DNA from: DATAEE01 sp036257535 | GTDB lineage: Bacteria > Acidobacteriota > Vicinamibacteria > Vicinamibacterales > 2-12-FULL-66-21 | Assembly (NCBI GenBank): GCA_036257535.1 | Contig: DATAFJ010000070.1 | Span: forward strand, 1 to 64,000 | DNA: 64,000 nucleotides | Reading direction: 5' to 3' | Part shown: in pieces, positions 43,520 to 51,192 of the stretch | Position numbering within the stretch: position 1 is the stretch's first letter | Layout: every line of letters begins with the position of its first letter | Position numbers and translations under genes: made by a program | Notes under the pieces: generated by a model | The model's input: only the letters and a program-made list of their open reading frames with translations | The model's database searches: none | Told to the model about the DNA's origin: nothing

Positions 43520-44082
43520 TGTTGTGGCCGCAGGTGCCGGGCAAATTGAAATCGGTTCTCGAGGAGGCCCAGGTCGGTGACGAACGCCTTCGGGCCCACC
43601 GCTTCGACCTTGGCGACGATCGTGGCCAGCTCGCGCGCGGAGAGGGCTTCGGAGACCGACTTCTGCAGCTCGTCGACCGACCGGACGGTCACCGTCCGTG
43701 GAACCCCGGCCGCGGCCGCGATCTTCGCGATATCGCTGCCCGTTGACGTCGCCGTTGGAAAACCACCGACCGACAGCAGGCTCTCGTTGTCGAAGACGAT
43801 GTGCAGCAGGTTGGCCGGCCGGTATCGCGCGAGCGTCGTCAGGCCGCCGAGGTTCATCAGCACCGAGCCGTCGCCGTCGAGGACAACGACTTGGACCTCT
43901 GGCCGGGTCAGCGCAATACCCAGCCCGAGAGAGGACGCCAGGCCCATCGCGTGCTGCAGATAAAAGAAGTTGGGGCGATGCCCGATCTCCTGCAGTTCCG
44001 CCGCGACGGCGCCCATTATCGTGACGACGACCGACTGCTCGAGCTGCGGATAGATAGCCTGCAGTGCCTCGCTGCGCTTCAT
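43516..44082 (-). CDS. TPP-dependent decarboxylase, C-terminal (PP-binding) subunit
   Basis: 188-residue subunit with the thiamine pyrophosphate motif GDGSVLMNLGGLTTLARYRPANLLHIVFDN (GDG...N, Mg and diphosphate binding). It resembles the ComE/phosphonopyruvate-decarboxylase beta subunit; the Pyr domain is on the separate protein encoded upstream. Sulfopyruvate, phosphonopyruvate or another 2-oxoacid are possible substrates. The ATG at 44082 overlaps the alpha-subunit stop by 4 bases, as expected for a complex with 1:1 stoichiometry. Confidence 0.87.
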   Translation of the reverse strand: MKRSEALQAIYPQLEQSVVVTIMGAVAAELQEIGHRPNFFYLQHAMGLASSLGLGIALTRPEVQVVVLDGDGSVLMNLGGLTTLARYRPANLLHIVFDNESLLSVGGFPTATSTGSDIAKIAAAAGVPRTVTVRSVDELQKSVSEALSARELATIVAKVEAVGPKAFVTDLGLLENRFQFARHLRPQQ

Positions 44083-44594
44083 TGCTCGTCCCACATTAGA
44101 TCGCGACAGAGGAGGAGCGCGACCGGACGGCTCGCCGATTGGGCGAGCGTCTCCGCCTTCCGGATGCGCACCGCGACGTGCGCCGGATCCTCCAGCCGCG
44201 CGAATGGAATCCGCAACGCGCGCAGCAGCTCCTCTGTCACCCCGCCCCCTTCGGTCTGCCACGGGTCGCGCTCGCCGAACTCGCCGCGGTGGCTGATGAG
44301 CATCAGCAGCGGAATGCGATACAGCTGTGCGCACGAGACGATGCCGTTGATGGAGGCGAGGAAGCCATGGTTCTGCATGAGCATGGCCGATCGCGCGCCC
44401 GCCAGATGCGCGCCGGCCGAGACGCCGACGCCCTCTTCCTCTTTCGCGAGGCGAACGAGAATCATCTCCGGATCCTCGTCTGCCATGCGGATCAGGTGCA
44501 CGAGCCAGGTTTCCGGAAGCGCGGACATCAGCGTGACGCCGCACGCCTTCAGCGCGTCGTAGACGACCTTCGAGTTGGTGACGGAGACCGGCAC
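44079..44594 (-). CDS. TPP-dependent decarboxylase, N-terminal (Pyr) subunit
   Basis: 171-residue subunit of the ComD/sulfopyruvate-decarboxylase-alpha type. The catalytic glutamate that activates TPP is in VRLAKEEEGVGVSAGAHLAG, and the fold continues with AMLMQNHGFLASINGIVSCAQLYRIPLLMLISHRGEFGERDP. Together with the downstream subunit it forms a complete decarboxylase. No sulfolactate or phosphonate genes flank it, so coenzyme-M-type biosynthesis is not supported; a 2-oxoacid from aromatic or amino-acid breakdown is more plausible. It starts 10 bases after the PAS-like gene. Confidence 0.87.
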   Translation of the reverse strand: MPVSVTNSKVVYDALKACGVTLMSALPETWLVHLIRMADEDPEMILVRLAKEEEGVGVSAGAHLAGARSAMLMQNHGFLASINGIVSCAQLYRIPLLMLISHRGEFGERDPWQTEGGGVTEELLRALRIPFARLEDPAHVAVRIRKAETLAQSASRPVALLLCRDLMWDEQ

Positions 44595-44604
44595 GAGGAG
44601 CCGC

Positions 44605-45204
44605 CTATTTCTTCATGGAGGCCGCCGCGGGCAGCTTTGGCAGCTCGTCGAGCACGCCGCTCATCGTCTCGAGATGGTCCTTGATGCCGGAGACCTGCTC
44701 CCGTTGACGATCGGAAAGCACGGGACGAGCCAGCTCGTCGGCGAGCCGCACGAGAAGCGCCAGCGGACGCCGGAGAGAGTGGACCTTCCTAATCACCTGC
44801 TCGTGCGTCAGGGCCTGCTCCCGTGCGCGCTGGAGAATCCGCTGCCGATCTTCAAAGCCCGCGGCCAGTTGAATCACCAGGAACCGCCGGCCCTTGAGTG
44901 CGATCGCGGTAGCGGTGATCGGTAGTTCCCGTCCGGAGTCGTCGGTGATCATGAAGTCGCCGCTGTCGAGACGGCCCTCATCATGACTGCCCCAGAACGC
45001 CTCGGCCTCGTGGAGAAATGCGGAGAGCCCGGGAAAGGACTCTGCGATCTTCGGTCGACGTCCCCCTCCGGCGGTCCGGTAGATCCGGGTGAACCATTCG
45101 GGCGGCTGCGCATCGCCGATCTGGACGAATGTTCCGCCCGGCACCTGCTCCATGACGACCATGTCGAGAGCCGCCGCCAGTCGTGCGAGGACCGTTTCAG
45201 ACAC
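44605..45204 (-). CDS. PAS-like sensor protein with dimerisation helix, no kinase domain
   Basis: 199 residues. A PAS-like N-terminal domain (about 10-120, ending DSGDFMITDDSGRELPITATAIALKGRRFLVIQL) is followed by a helical segment (about 120-190) like the dimerisation/phosphoacceptor helices of histidine kinases (THEQVIRKVHSLRRPLALLVRLADELARPVLSD), with His at 133 and 140. There is no ATPase domain, so it is not a kinase. It lies 23 bases downstream of a Ras-like GTPase gene and may act in the same signalling unit. Assignment of PAS is by pattern, not by search. Confidence 0.65.
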   Translation of the reverse strand: MSETVLARLAAALDMVVMEQVPGGTFVQIGDAQPPEWFTRIYRTAGGGRRPKIAESFPGLSAFLHEAEAFWGSHDEGRLDSGDFMITDDSGRELPITATAIALKGRRFLVIQLAAGFEDRQRILQRAREQALTHEQVIRKVHSLRRPLALLVRLADELARPVLSDRQREQVSGIKDHLETMSGVLDELPKLPAAASMKK

Positions 45205-45227
45205 GTTGTAAGGCCTCAGCAGTCGCG

Positions 45228-45725
45228 TCAGGCCGCGAGCATCCCGCGCGCTAGCTTCACGAAGGCTTCCTCGACGCCGGCGCCGGTCTTGGCGCTCGTT
45301 CTCAGGATCGGCCAGCCCTTTTCCGCAATTCGCCAGAGCGCGCGATCATCGACCTGCCACTCGGCCTCGAGGTCTGCCTTGTTAAGAAGGATCACAAACG
45401 GCACATGGCCGATGACGCCCTCGGCGGTCTGTTGGAGCGACACAGCCGTGTCGAGCGTAAGCGGGCGAGTCCCGTCCACGACCAGCAGGTACCCGGAGGC
45501 GCCGCGCAGATAGGATGTCTGGACCGTTTGAAACTCGTCCTGCCCATACAAGTCCCATAGAACCAGCGTGACCGACTCGCCGTCGACAGGTACGGTTTTC
45601 TTGTCGACCTTTACCCCGACCGTCGTCAGGTACTTATCGGAGAAGATGCTGCTGACGAACCGCGACACGAGACTCGTCTTGCCGACGCCGAATCCGCCCA
45701 GCATGCAGATCTTCTTTTGAATCAT
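45228..45725 (-). CDS. Small Ras/Rab-like GTPase
   Basis: 165-residue GTPase with all G motifs: P-loop GGFGVGKTS (10-18), switch I TTVG (34-37), switch II WDLYGQDEF with catalytic Gln62, NKAD (115-118) and SAKTG (144-148). The Gln and the WD-G arrangement are like eukaryotic Ras/Rab rather than typical bacterial GTPases. No C-terminal Cys for lipidation. It overlaps the upstream OmpA-like gene by 4 bases (ATGA) and precedes a PAS-like gene, an arrangement that suggests a switch controlled by those partners. Confidence 0.92.
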   Translation of the reverse strand: MIQKKICMLGGFGVGKTSLVSRFVSSIFSDKYLTTVGVKVDKKTVPVDGESVTLVLWDLYGQDEFQTVQTSYLRGASGYLLVVDGTRPLTLDTAVSLQQTAEGVIGHVPFVILLNKADLEAEWQVDDRALWRIAEKGWPILRTSAKTGAGVEEAFVKLARGMLAA

Positions 45726-47488
45726 CGGTTCGGGAGCGCCTCCGGCGCGCCGGACAGTAGCACGCGAAGGGAGACGCGGCGATTGCGCTGCTTGTCGGTC
45801 TCGGTCGGGCCGGTCGTCAACGGCTCGGCACTGCCGACGCCGGTCGACGCGAGGTCGATCTGCTGCAGGCGCTCGACCTGGAGCGCCGCTCGAACACGCT
45901 CGGCGCGCCGTGCGCTTAGCGGGACATTCGATTGCGGCGGCCCGTCGGCATCCGCATGCCCCCGGATCTCGAGCACGAGGCGGCGTCCGGACGCTTTCGC
46001 GAGCGCATCGAGAAAGTGAACGTCCTGCCGGCACGCGGCGAGCGCTTGATCGCCGTCCGGAGGAAGCTGCGTCGTACCCTTTATGAAGAGCAGGCGCGCT
46101 GCCTCGAGGCGCTGCGTAACTGCAGCAATCTCCGAATTGATTAAGCTCGCCGCGTCGTAGCGCGTGACGCCGGGGATAGCGCGCGCGAGCGGAAGGCTCT
46201 CCACGATCCAGTCGGGGGACGCCGTGCCCGTCGCAGTGAGAACGCCGTCGGCAAATCGAAGCGTGACGCCGGACGGCGTCCGCAGGAGCTCACGAGCCCT
46301 TGCGAGCACGAACGGCGGCTCGAGCGCCTGATAGAGCTGCCAGGTGCCGGTAACGCTGGCATTTGAGAGCTGGTGAGACGCGAGGAGTGAGGCCGGATCG
46401 CGCGCGAGCGGATCCCGGAGGCCGCTCACGATGTACTTGCCTCCTTGACGGTCGGCAGACACGACGACGATGCCCGGCTCGGCCCGAAGCGTGTCGAGAT
46501 AGGCGTCCCACCGCGCGCGCGCCCGGAGGATCGAGAACAGCCAGAGACCCGCCAGCAACAGCAAGCCGGCGGCGATAGCCCACAGCCACGGCGACGTGCG
46601 CTTCCTCTCGCGGTGATACTGCACCTGCAGACATGTTTCGAGCAGCGGCCGTGCGGCTTCGAACGGGCCCGTGTCGCCGTCGAACGATCGCAGCGCGTCG
46701 CCGTGCTGACTGTGCACGCGCTCGATGACGTCCTGCAGGGCGGCGCGCAGCTCGCGTGGCGGGGTGCCTCGAATCACCGCGGCGAGAATCGCGTGCGGGC
46801 CCTGTTCAATCCAGACCGACAGCTCGCCAATCTGCAGTGTCTCCAGCGCCTCAGCCTCCGATACCCGGAAGGAATCGCGCGCAAAGTCACGGATGGCCGT
46901 GAGCATGGCGGAGACCAAGTCGGCGTCGGGAACCGCCGCCGAGTCCGCTTTCAAGTGCAGCAGCAGCAGTCCCGACTGTCGATCTATCAGGAAGACCTGT
47001 TCCACGCGGTAGACGAGCGTATTGAGGAGGACGACTTCCGCGAAGGATTTGCCGGTTCTGAGCGCCGTGATGCGCCACTGGACTGCGCGCCACGACAGGC
47101 TGTGCTCGAGCGTCCGGTTGAGCGACTCGAGCATGCCGCTCAGGCTGGCCGCGATCGCCTTGCGAATCGCGGGCCCGATGACCGGGAACATCGCGTCGGC
47201 GAGCGGTTGGGGGTTCTTCCGGACGGAAGCGGTGATCGCTTCTTCTATCGTCGGCGCGAGCGCGCGCGTCAGCTGCGGATCGCGAGTGCGCAGCAGCACC
47301 GCCTCCGGCAATACCTGGCTGACCTCCCGGGCCTGGGTGAGCGGATCGTCCAATCGGGCTTGAAGCGTGCGCAGCTGCCGCTGTTCGGGTCCGACGATGA
47401 GCGAACGCAGCTCGGTGAACGCCGCCGCCGGACCGTTTGGCTCGGGCGGCCGCCGGTCATCCGAGCGGGCGGCTGCCCGGTTAGCCAC
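45722..47488 (-). CDS. Inner-membrane OmpA-domain protein with cytoplasmic sensor-like region
   Basis: 588 residues, unusual order. There is no signal peptide. Residues 30-140 are helical, residues 163-262 (VEQVFLIDRQSGLLLLHLK ... AVIRGTPPRELRAALQDVIERVH) resemble a roadblock/longin-type GTPase-partner fold, and one transmembrane helix lies at about 300-320. The periplasmic part holds two BON-like stretches and a C-terminal OmpA peptidoglycan-binding domain with LEIRGHADADGPPQSNVPLSARRAERVRAAL. It could link the cell wall to the Ras-like GTPase encoded next to it. The roadblock call is by pattern only. Confidence 0.8.
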   Translation of the reverse strand: MANRAAARSDDRRPPEPNGPAAAFTELRSLIVGPEQRQLRTLQARLDDPLTQAREVSQVLPEAVLLRTRDPQLTRALAPTIEEAITASVRKNPQPLADAMFPVIGPAIRKAIAASLSGMLESLNRTLEHSLSWRAVQWRITALRTGKSFAEVVLLNTLVYRVEQVFLIDRQSGLLLLHLKADSAAVPDADLVSAMLTAIRDFARDSFRVSEAEALETLQIGELSVWIEQGPHAILAAVIRGTPPRELRAALQDVIERVHSQHGDALRSFDGDTGPFEAARPLLETCLQVQYHRERKRTSPWLWAIAAGLLLLAGLWLFSILRARARWDAYLDTLRAEPGIVVVSADRQGGKYIVSGLRDPLARDPASLLASHQLSNASVTGTWQLYQALEPPFVLARARELLRTPSGVTLRFADGVLTATGTASPDWIVESLPLARAIPGVTRYDAASLINSEIAAVTQRLEAARLLFIKGTTQLPPDGDQALAACRQDVHFLDALAKASGRRLVLEIRGHADADGPPQSNVPLSARRAERVRAALQVERLQQIDLASTGVGSAEPLTTGPTETDKQRNRRVSLRVLLSGAPEALPNR

Positions 47489-48071
47489 GGCCGGCGTCTG
47501 TCGGCGCCGGGACCCGGAGGTCGTCGGTCAACCGCATGGCCATGTCGTTGAGCAGCGCCGCCAGCGTCGCGCGGTCAGCCTTGTCGGTCCGGAGTTCCTG
47601 CGATTCCCGGACGAGCCGCGCAACGATGTCGTCCGCCTGCTGCCGGAGGTCGTCCGTCAACCGCTGGCCCTGTTCGTGGAGCTGCTGCCGGACATCGCGC
47701 AGGCCGCGCGCCATCTGGTCGTCGAGCTGACCGCATTTCTGCTCGAACGCTCGCGCGGTCTCCTCGATCTGACGCGACAGATCCTGCACCGTCTTCGAGC
47801 GCTCGTCCTGTTCTCCTTTGAGTCGGTCGCTGAGCGCCTCGATTTCGGTGCGAATGAGCTGTTCGATAGATGCCAGCCGCTTCCTGACGTCCTCACGGAC
47901 ATCGGCGGTTTCTTTCGAGAGCCGTTCTTCCAGGCGCGCGAACTTGCGTTCGTAATCACGCATCTGGACGCCGAACAGCAAGTCGCGGACCTTTTCGAGG
48001 CTGGCGCCGCTGTCCACATCCTGCGTCCGGGTTTGTGCCTCAGTGGTGTGAGTATCGATGGAGGTCGTCAT
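47481..48071 (-). CDS. Coiled-coil protein (196 aa)
   Basis: Almost the whole sequence from residue 25 to 185 is predicted by heptad pattern to be alpha-helical coiled coil (LEERLSKETADVREDVRKRLASIEQLIR and on), rich in Glu, Arg, Gln and Leu. No transmembrane segment or signal peptide. The ATG at 48071 is chosen for the GGAGGA nine bases upstream. Its last 8 bases overlap the start of the OmpA-like gene, so it heads a four-gene unit and may form filaments or an oligomeric scaffold with its partners. Confidence 0.82.
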   Translation of the reverse strand: MTTSIDTHTTEAQTRTQDVDSGASLEKVRDLLFGVQMRDYERKFARLEERLSKETADVREDVRKRLASIEQLIRTEIEALSDRLKGEQDERSKTVQDLSRQIEETARAFEQKCGQLDDQMARGLRDVRQQLHEQGQRLTDDLRQQADDIVARLVRESQELRTDKADRATLAALLNDMAMRLTDDLRVPAPTDAGRG

Positions 48072-48144
48072 GACGCATGTCCTCCGTGCTGCCATTTAGA
48101 TTGGGGGAAGGGAGCGTACCACAAATCGACCCCGCGCCAGATGC

Positions 48145-49041
48145 CTATCCCGTCGGGGGCCGGTAGTCCATCTCGCCTGCCTGAATAGCGATCGGCAGCC
48201 GGTTTTGCGGGGACGGCAGGGGGCAGGTGGTATGAGGGTTGAACGCGCAGGGGGGGTTATACGCACGGTTGAAGTCGATGAGGACCTTCAGGTCCGCCCC
48301 GGGGGCGTCGGCATAGACGAAGCGCGCGGCGCTGTATGTCTCCCTGCCGCTCGTTTGGTCGCGGAAGATGAACCAGTACCGGCCGCGCGACGACAGGACC
48401 GGCTCCATCTTGACCTCACGGCCATGGAGAGTGAAGGCAACCAGCCCGGGACTCTTGAACTCCTCGACGTCGCCAAGGATGTTCGGCAGCTCGACGCGCT
48501 TCGGGGCGTTGTACGGTATCAGGCGCCCCTCGACGCGATACGCCGAATCAACGGGAAACCACTTGCAGCCGGTGAACTCGCGGCGGATCCGACTGTTGGT
48601 GTCGCGCAGGCGGATCGCCTGCCGCCGCCCGCTCGCGTGCACGAACAATGTGAGGCTGCCGATCACTACCCGATCCGGGCCACCCTCGACAGTATCCGGC
48701 TTCAACGTCATCTCCCGCATCCGCTTGCCGTTGAGGGTCGCGGTCGAACCTTCCGCCAGCGTGACCGTCGTGACGCCGCCACGATGCTCGAACGTGCCCG
48801 CTTCGGCCGGACCGGAAGGAAGGACGATATCGTTCTTCGGATCGCTGCCGAACCGGCTCACGCCTTCCTGCAGGAAGAACAGCCCCGCCACCGTCAGGTA
48901 GCCATCGTCTGTCTTGAGCGCCGCCTCGCGCTCCTGCCGCCATTTCTCGATCGAGGCTGCGTAGTCGGGATCGGGTGGAGACTGCGCGGCGCACGTCGCG
49001 ACGAGCCCGATTGCAACGATCGACGCTCTAGAGATCGACAT
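48145..49041 (-). CDS. DUF1684 family exported protein
   Basis: 298-residue protein matching DUF1684, whose function is unknown. A signal peptide (MSISRASIVAIGLVATCAAQ) precedes the family blocks IEKWRQEREAALKTDDGYLTVAGLFFLQEG, GSLTLFVHASGRRQAIRLRD, SRIRREFTGCKWFPVD, VVAFTLHGR and the characteristic C-terminal VLIDFNRAYNPPCAFNPHTTCPLPSPQNRLP. The ATG at 49041 is favoured; a GTG at 49050 is possible. The start overlaps the benzoate-CoA ligase stop by 14 bases. Confidence 0.87.
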   Translation of the reverse strand: MSISRASIVAIGLVATCAAQSPPDPDYAASIEKWRQEREAALKTDDGYLTVAGLFFLQEGVSRFGSDPKNDIVLPSGPAEAGTFEHRGGVTTVTLAEGSTATLNGKRMREMTLKPDTVEGGPDRVVIGSLTLFVHASGRRQAIRLRDTNSRIRREFTGCKWFPVDSAYRVEGRLIPYNAPKRVELPNILGDVEEFKSPGLVAFTLHGREVKMEPVLSSRGRYWFIFRDQTSGRETYSAARFVYADAPGADLKVLIDFNRAYNPPCAFNPHTTCPLPSPQNRLPIAIQAGEMDYRPPTG

Positions 49042-50602
49042 GGATGTCACGAAGCTTGAACCGTTGAATCTTTCCCGTCGCCGTCTTCGGCAGGTCGGGC
49101 ACGAAGGCGACCCAACGCGGGCACTTGTACACCGCGATACGCATCTTGACGAACCGCTTCAACTCGTCGGCCAGATCCGGCGATCCGGCGCGTCCAGGCT
49201 TCAGCACGACGAACGCCAGCGGCTTGACGAGGCCGGCCGCATCTTCCCGTCCGACGACCCCGCATTCGAGCACGGCCTCGTGGGCGACGACGGCCGCTTC
49301 CACCTCGGCCGGCGAGACCCACTGTCCGCCGCTCTTCAGCATGTCATCCGACCGGCCGTGATACCAGAAGTATCCGTCCGCGTCCCGGCTGTACTTGTCG
49401 CCCGTCCTGATCCAGCCGTCAGCGATCGTTGCCGCGGTTTTCTCCGGCTGGTTCCAGTAGCCCGCGCAGATCGACTCGCCTTTGATGAGGAGATCGCCGA
49501 TCTCTCCCGGTGCGATCTCGCCGCCATCCGAATTGACGATCTTCGCCTCGTATCCAGGGACGATCTCGCCGCTCGAGCCGGACCGTACGCGGCCGGGCCG
49601 ATTGGCGATGAACGTGTGGAGAACCTCCGTCGAGCCGATCCCATCCAGGATCTCGACGCCGAATCGGGCTTTCCAGCGCTCGTAGAGTGCGGCCGGCAAC
49701 GGCTCGCCGGCGGAGCTGCACAGGCGAAGACTGCTCAGGTCGTACTGCCGCTGGCTTCGTTCGGCGAGCGCCAGCATCGCTGCGTAAGCGGTCGGAACGC
49801 CGTAGAAGATCGTGGGGCGGTGACGTTCGATGATCTCGAAACATCGCTCCGGTTCGGGTTTGGCGTTGTAAAGGATCGTCGACGCGCCGACGCTGAACGG
49901 GAAGTACAGCGCATTGCCGAGGCCATACGCGAAGAAGAGCTTCGCGACCGAGAACGTCCGATCGTCCTCGGTGATGCCGAGAATGCCGCGGCCGAACGAC
50001 TCGGCGCAGCAGGCCATGTGACTCTGCAGGTGGATCGCGCCTTTCGGAAAACCGGTTGTGCCGGACGAATACAGCCAGAAGGCGTGGTCGTCCCGGCTCA
50101 TCTCCTCCGCGTCGAGATCCGGCGATGCGGCCTCGACGACATCGTCGAAGCTCAGATGCGGTCGCGCGGCGGTGCCGGCAACGATCACGTGTCGCAGGTT
50201 CGCTGGTCGCGAACTGAGCGACTCGACCGAACGCGCGAGCGATTCCTGGACGATGAGCACGCGCGCGCCGCTGTCCTGCAGCAGATACTCGTAGTCGTGC
50301 TGCTTGAGCAGCGTGTTGACCGGTACGGCTACGGCTCCGATCTTGATCGTGCCGAAGAAGGCGGCAACGAAAGCCGCGCCATCGGGCAGGATCAGCATCA
50401 CGCGCTCGCCGCGCCGGACGCCGAGGTACCGCAGCGCATGGCCGGTGCGGTTGACGAGTTCGAGGACCTGCGCGTAGGTTAGCGTCGCGCCGGTGGCCGC
50501 ATCGAGGACGGCGAGGGCCCCGGCCCGTCCGGCCCGGACGTTGTCGTCGACGAACACCGCCGCGGCGTTCATGCGATCGGCCGAGCGATCGTGCTGCGAC
50601 AT
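49028..50602 (-). CDS. Benzoate-CoA ligase family protein
   Basis: 524-residue acyl-adenylating enzyme. Motifs: WLYSSGTTGFPKGAIHLQSHM (A3), GVPTAYAAML, DGIGSTEVLHTFIANRPG, GEIGDLLIKGESICAGYWNQPEKTA and the C-terminal LPKTATGKIQRFKL. The DGIGSTEVLH and FFAYGLGNALYFPF blocks are those of benzoate/hydroxybenzoate-CoA ligases rather than fatty-acyl enzymes. It would activate benzoate or a hydroxybenzoate to the CoA ester. This fits with the protocatechuate cluster in the window, though no CoA-dependent ring-cleavage genes are here. Confidence 0.92.
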   Translation of the reverse strand: MSQHDRSADRMNAAAVFVDDNVRAGRAGALAVLDAATGATLTYAQVLELVNRTGHALRYLGVRRGERVMLILPDGAAFVAAFFGTIKIGAVAVPVNTLLKQHDYEYLLQDSGARVLIVQESLARSVESLSSRPANLRHVIVAGTAARPHLSFDDVVEAASPDLDAEEMSRDDHAFWLYSSGTTGFPKGAIHLQSHMACCAESFGRGILGITEDDRTFSVAKLFFAYGLGNALYFPFSVGASTILYNAKPEPERCFEIIERHRPTIFYGVPTAYAAMLALAERSQRQYDLSSLRLCSSAGEPLPAALYERWKARFGVEILDGIGSTEVLHTFIANRPGRVRSGSSGEIVPGYEAKIVNSDGGEIAPGEIGDLLIKGESICAGYWNQPEKTAATIADGWIRTGDKYSRDADGYFWYHGRSDDMLKSGGQWVSPAEVEAAVVAHEAVLECGVVGREDAAGLVKPLAFVVLKPGRAGSPDLADELKRFVKMRIAVYKCPRWVAFVPDLPKTATGKIQRFKLRDIHVDL

Positions 50603-50652
50603 CGACGGGTCCAGCCATTATATTGGCGAGCCGTCTGCCGGAGCCGGGAGCC

Positions 50653-51186
50653 ATGTGGTTTCTTCCACGAACCGTCGGCACCGCGCCCGTTCGGGCCCAG
50701 CCGGAGGCGTTCGTCCGGTCATTCGCCCGGAGAATTGAAACCGGCTTGCTTGGCCCGCGGCGATCCCGATACGCGATCAGCAGGCAGGAACGCCATGGGC
50801 TGGCTTTTCGCGCCGCCGACTGGCCGACGGCGCTCAGCGTCGGCCTTAACGACGTCGAGTTGACGGTCGCGGCAGGGCACGCCCGCTATTCGATTCAGTA
50901 CTGGCGCTGGGCGGCGTACGGTGTCGCCCTAAGCGCGGCGATTGGCGTCGGGCTGGCCGTCCTGTTCCTGGCTCTCGATGTTCGCGAATACGTCGACCGG
51001 GATCTGTTGTGGATGATTCCGGGCCTCACCACGGACCAGAACGTCGCTATTGCGTGGTCGATGGTTGTCTTCTGGGGGTTCATGTGGCCCTGGATCCTCG
51101 TCGGTCTCCATAAGCGCTCGCTTCGACAGCTGATGGAGCGGCTCATCAGCGAGGTGGATGAGAGCGCTCGAGCAGGGCAGGTATAG
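50653..51186 (+). CDS. Small membrane protein of unknown function (177 aa)
   Basis: Two transmembrane helices (about 83-105, YQYWRWAAYGVALSAAIGVG-like, and 130-150, IAWSMVVFWGFMWPWILVG) separated by a loop DVREYVDRDLLWMIPGLTTDQN. The ATG at 50653 has GGGAG just upstream; the frame opens 30 bases earlier without an SD. No family recognised. It diverges from the benzoate-CoA ligase gene and converges with the amidohydrolase gene. Confidence 0.55.
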   Translation: MWFLPRTVGTAPVRAQPEAFVRSFARRIETGLLGPRRSRYAISRQERHGLAFRAADWPTALSVGLNDVELTVAAGHARYSIQYWRWAAYGVALSAAIGVGLAVLFLALDVREYVDRDLLWMIPGLTTDQNVAIAWSMVVFWGFMWPWILVGLHKRSLRQLMERLISEVDESARAGQV

Positions 51187-51192
51187 CGCGGC

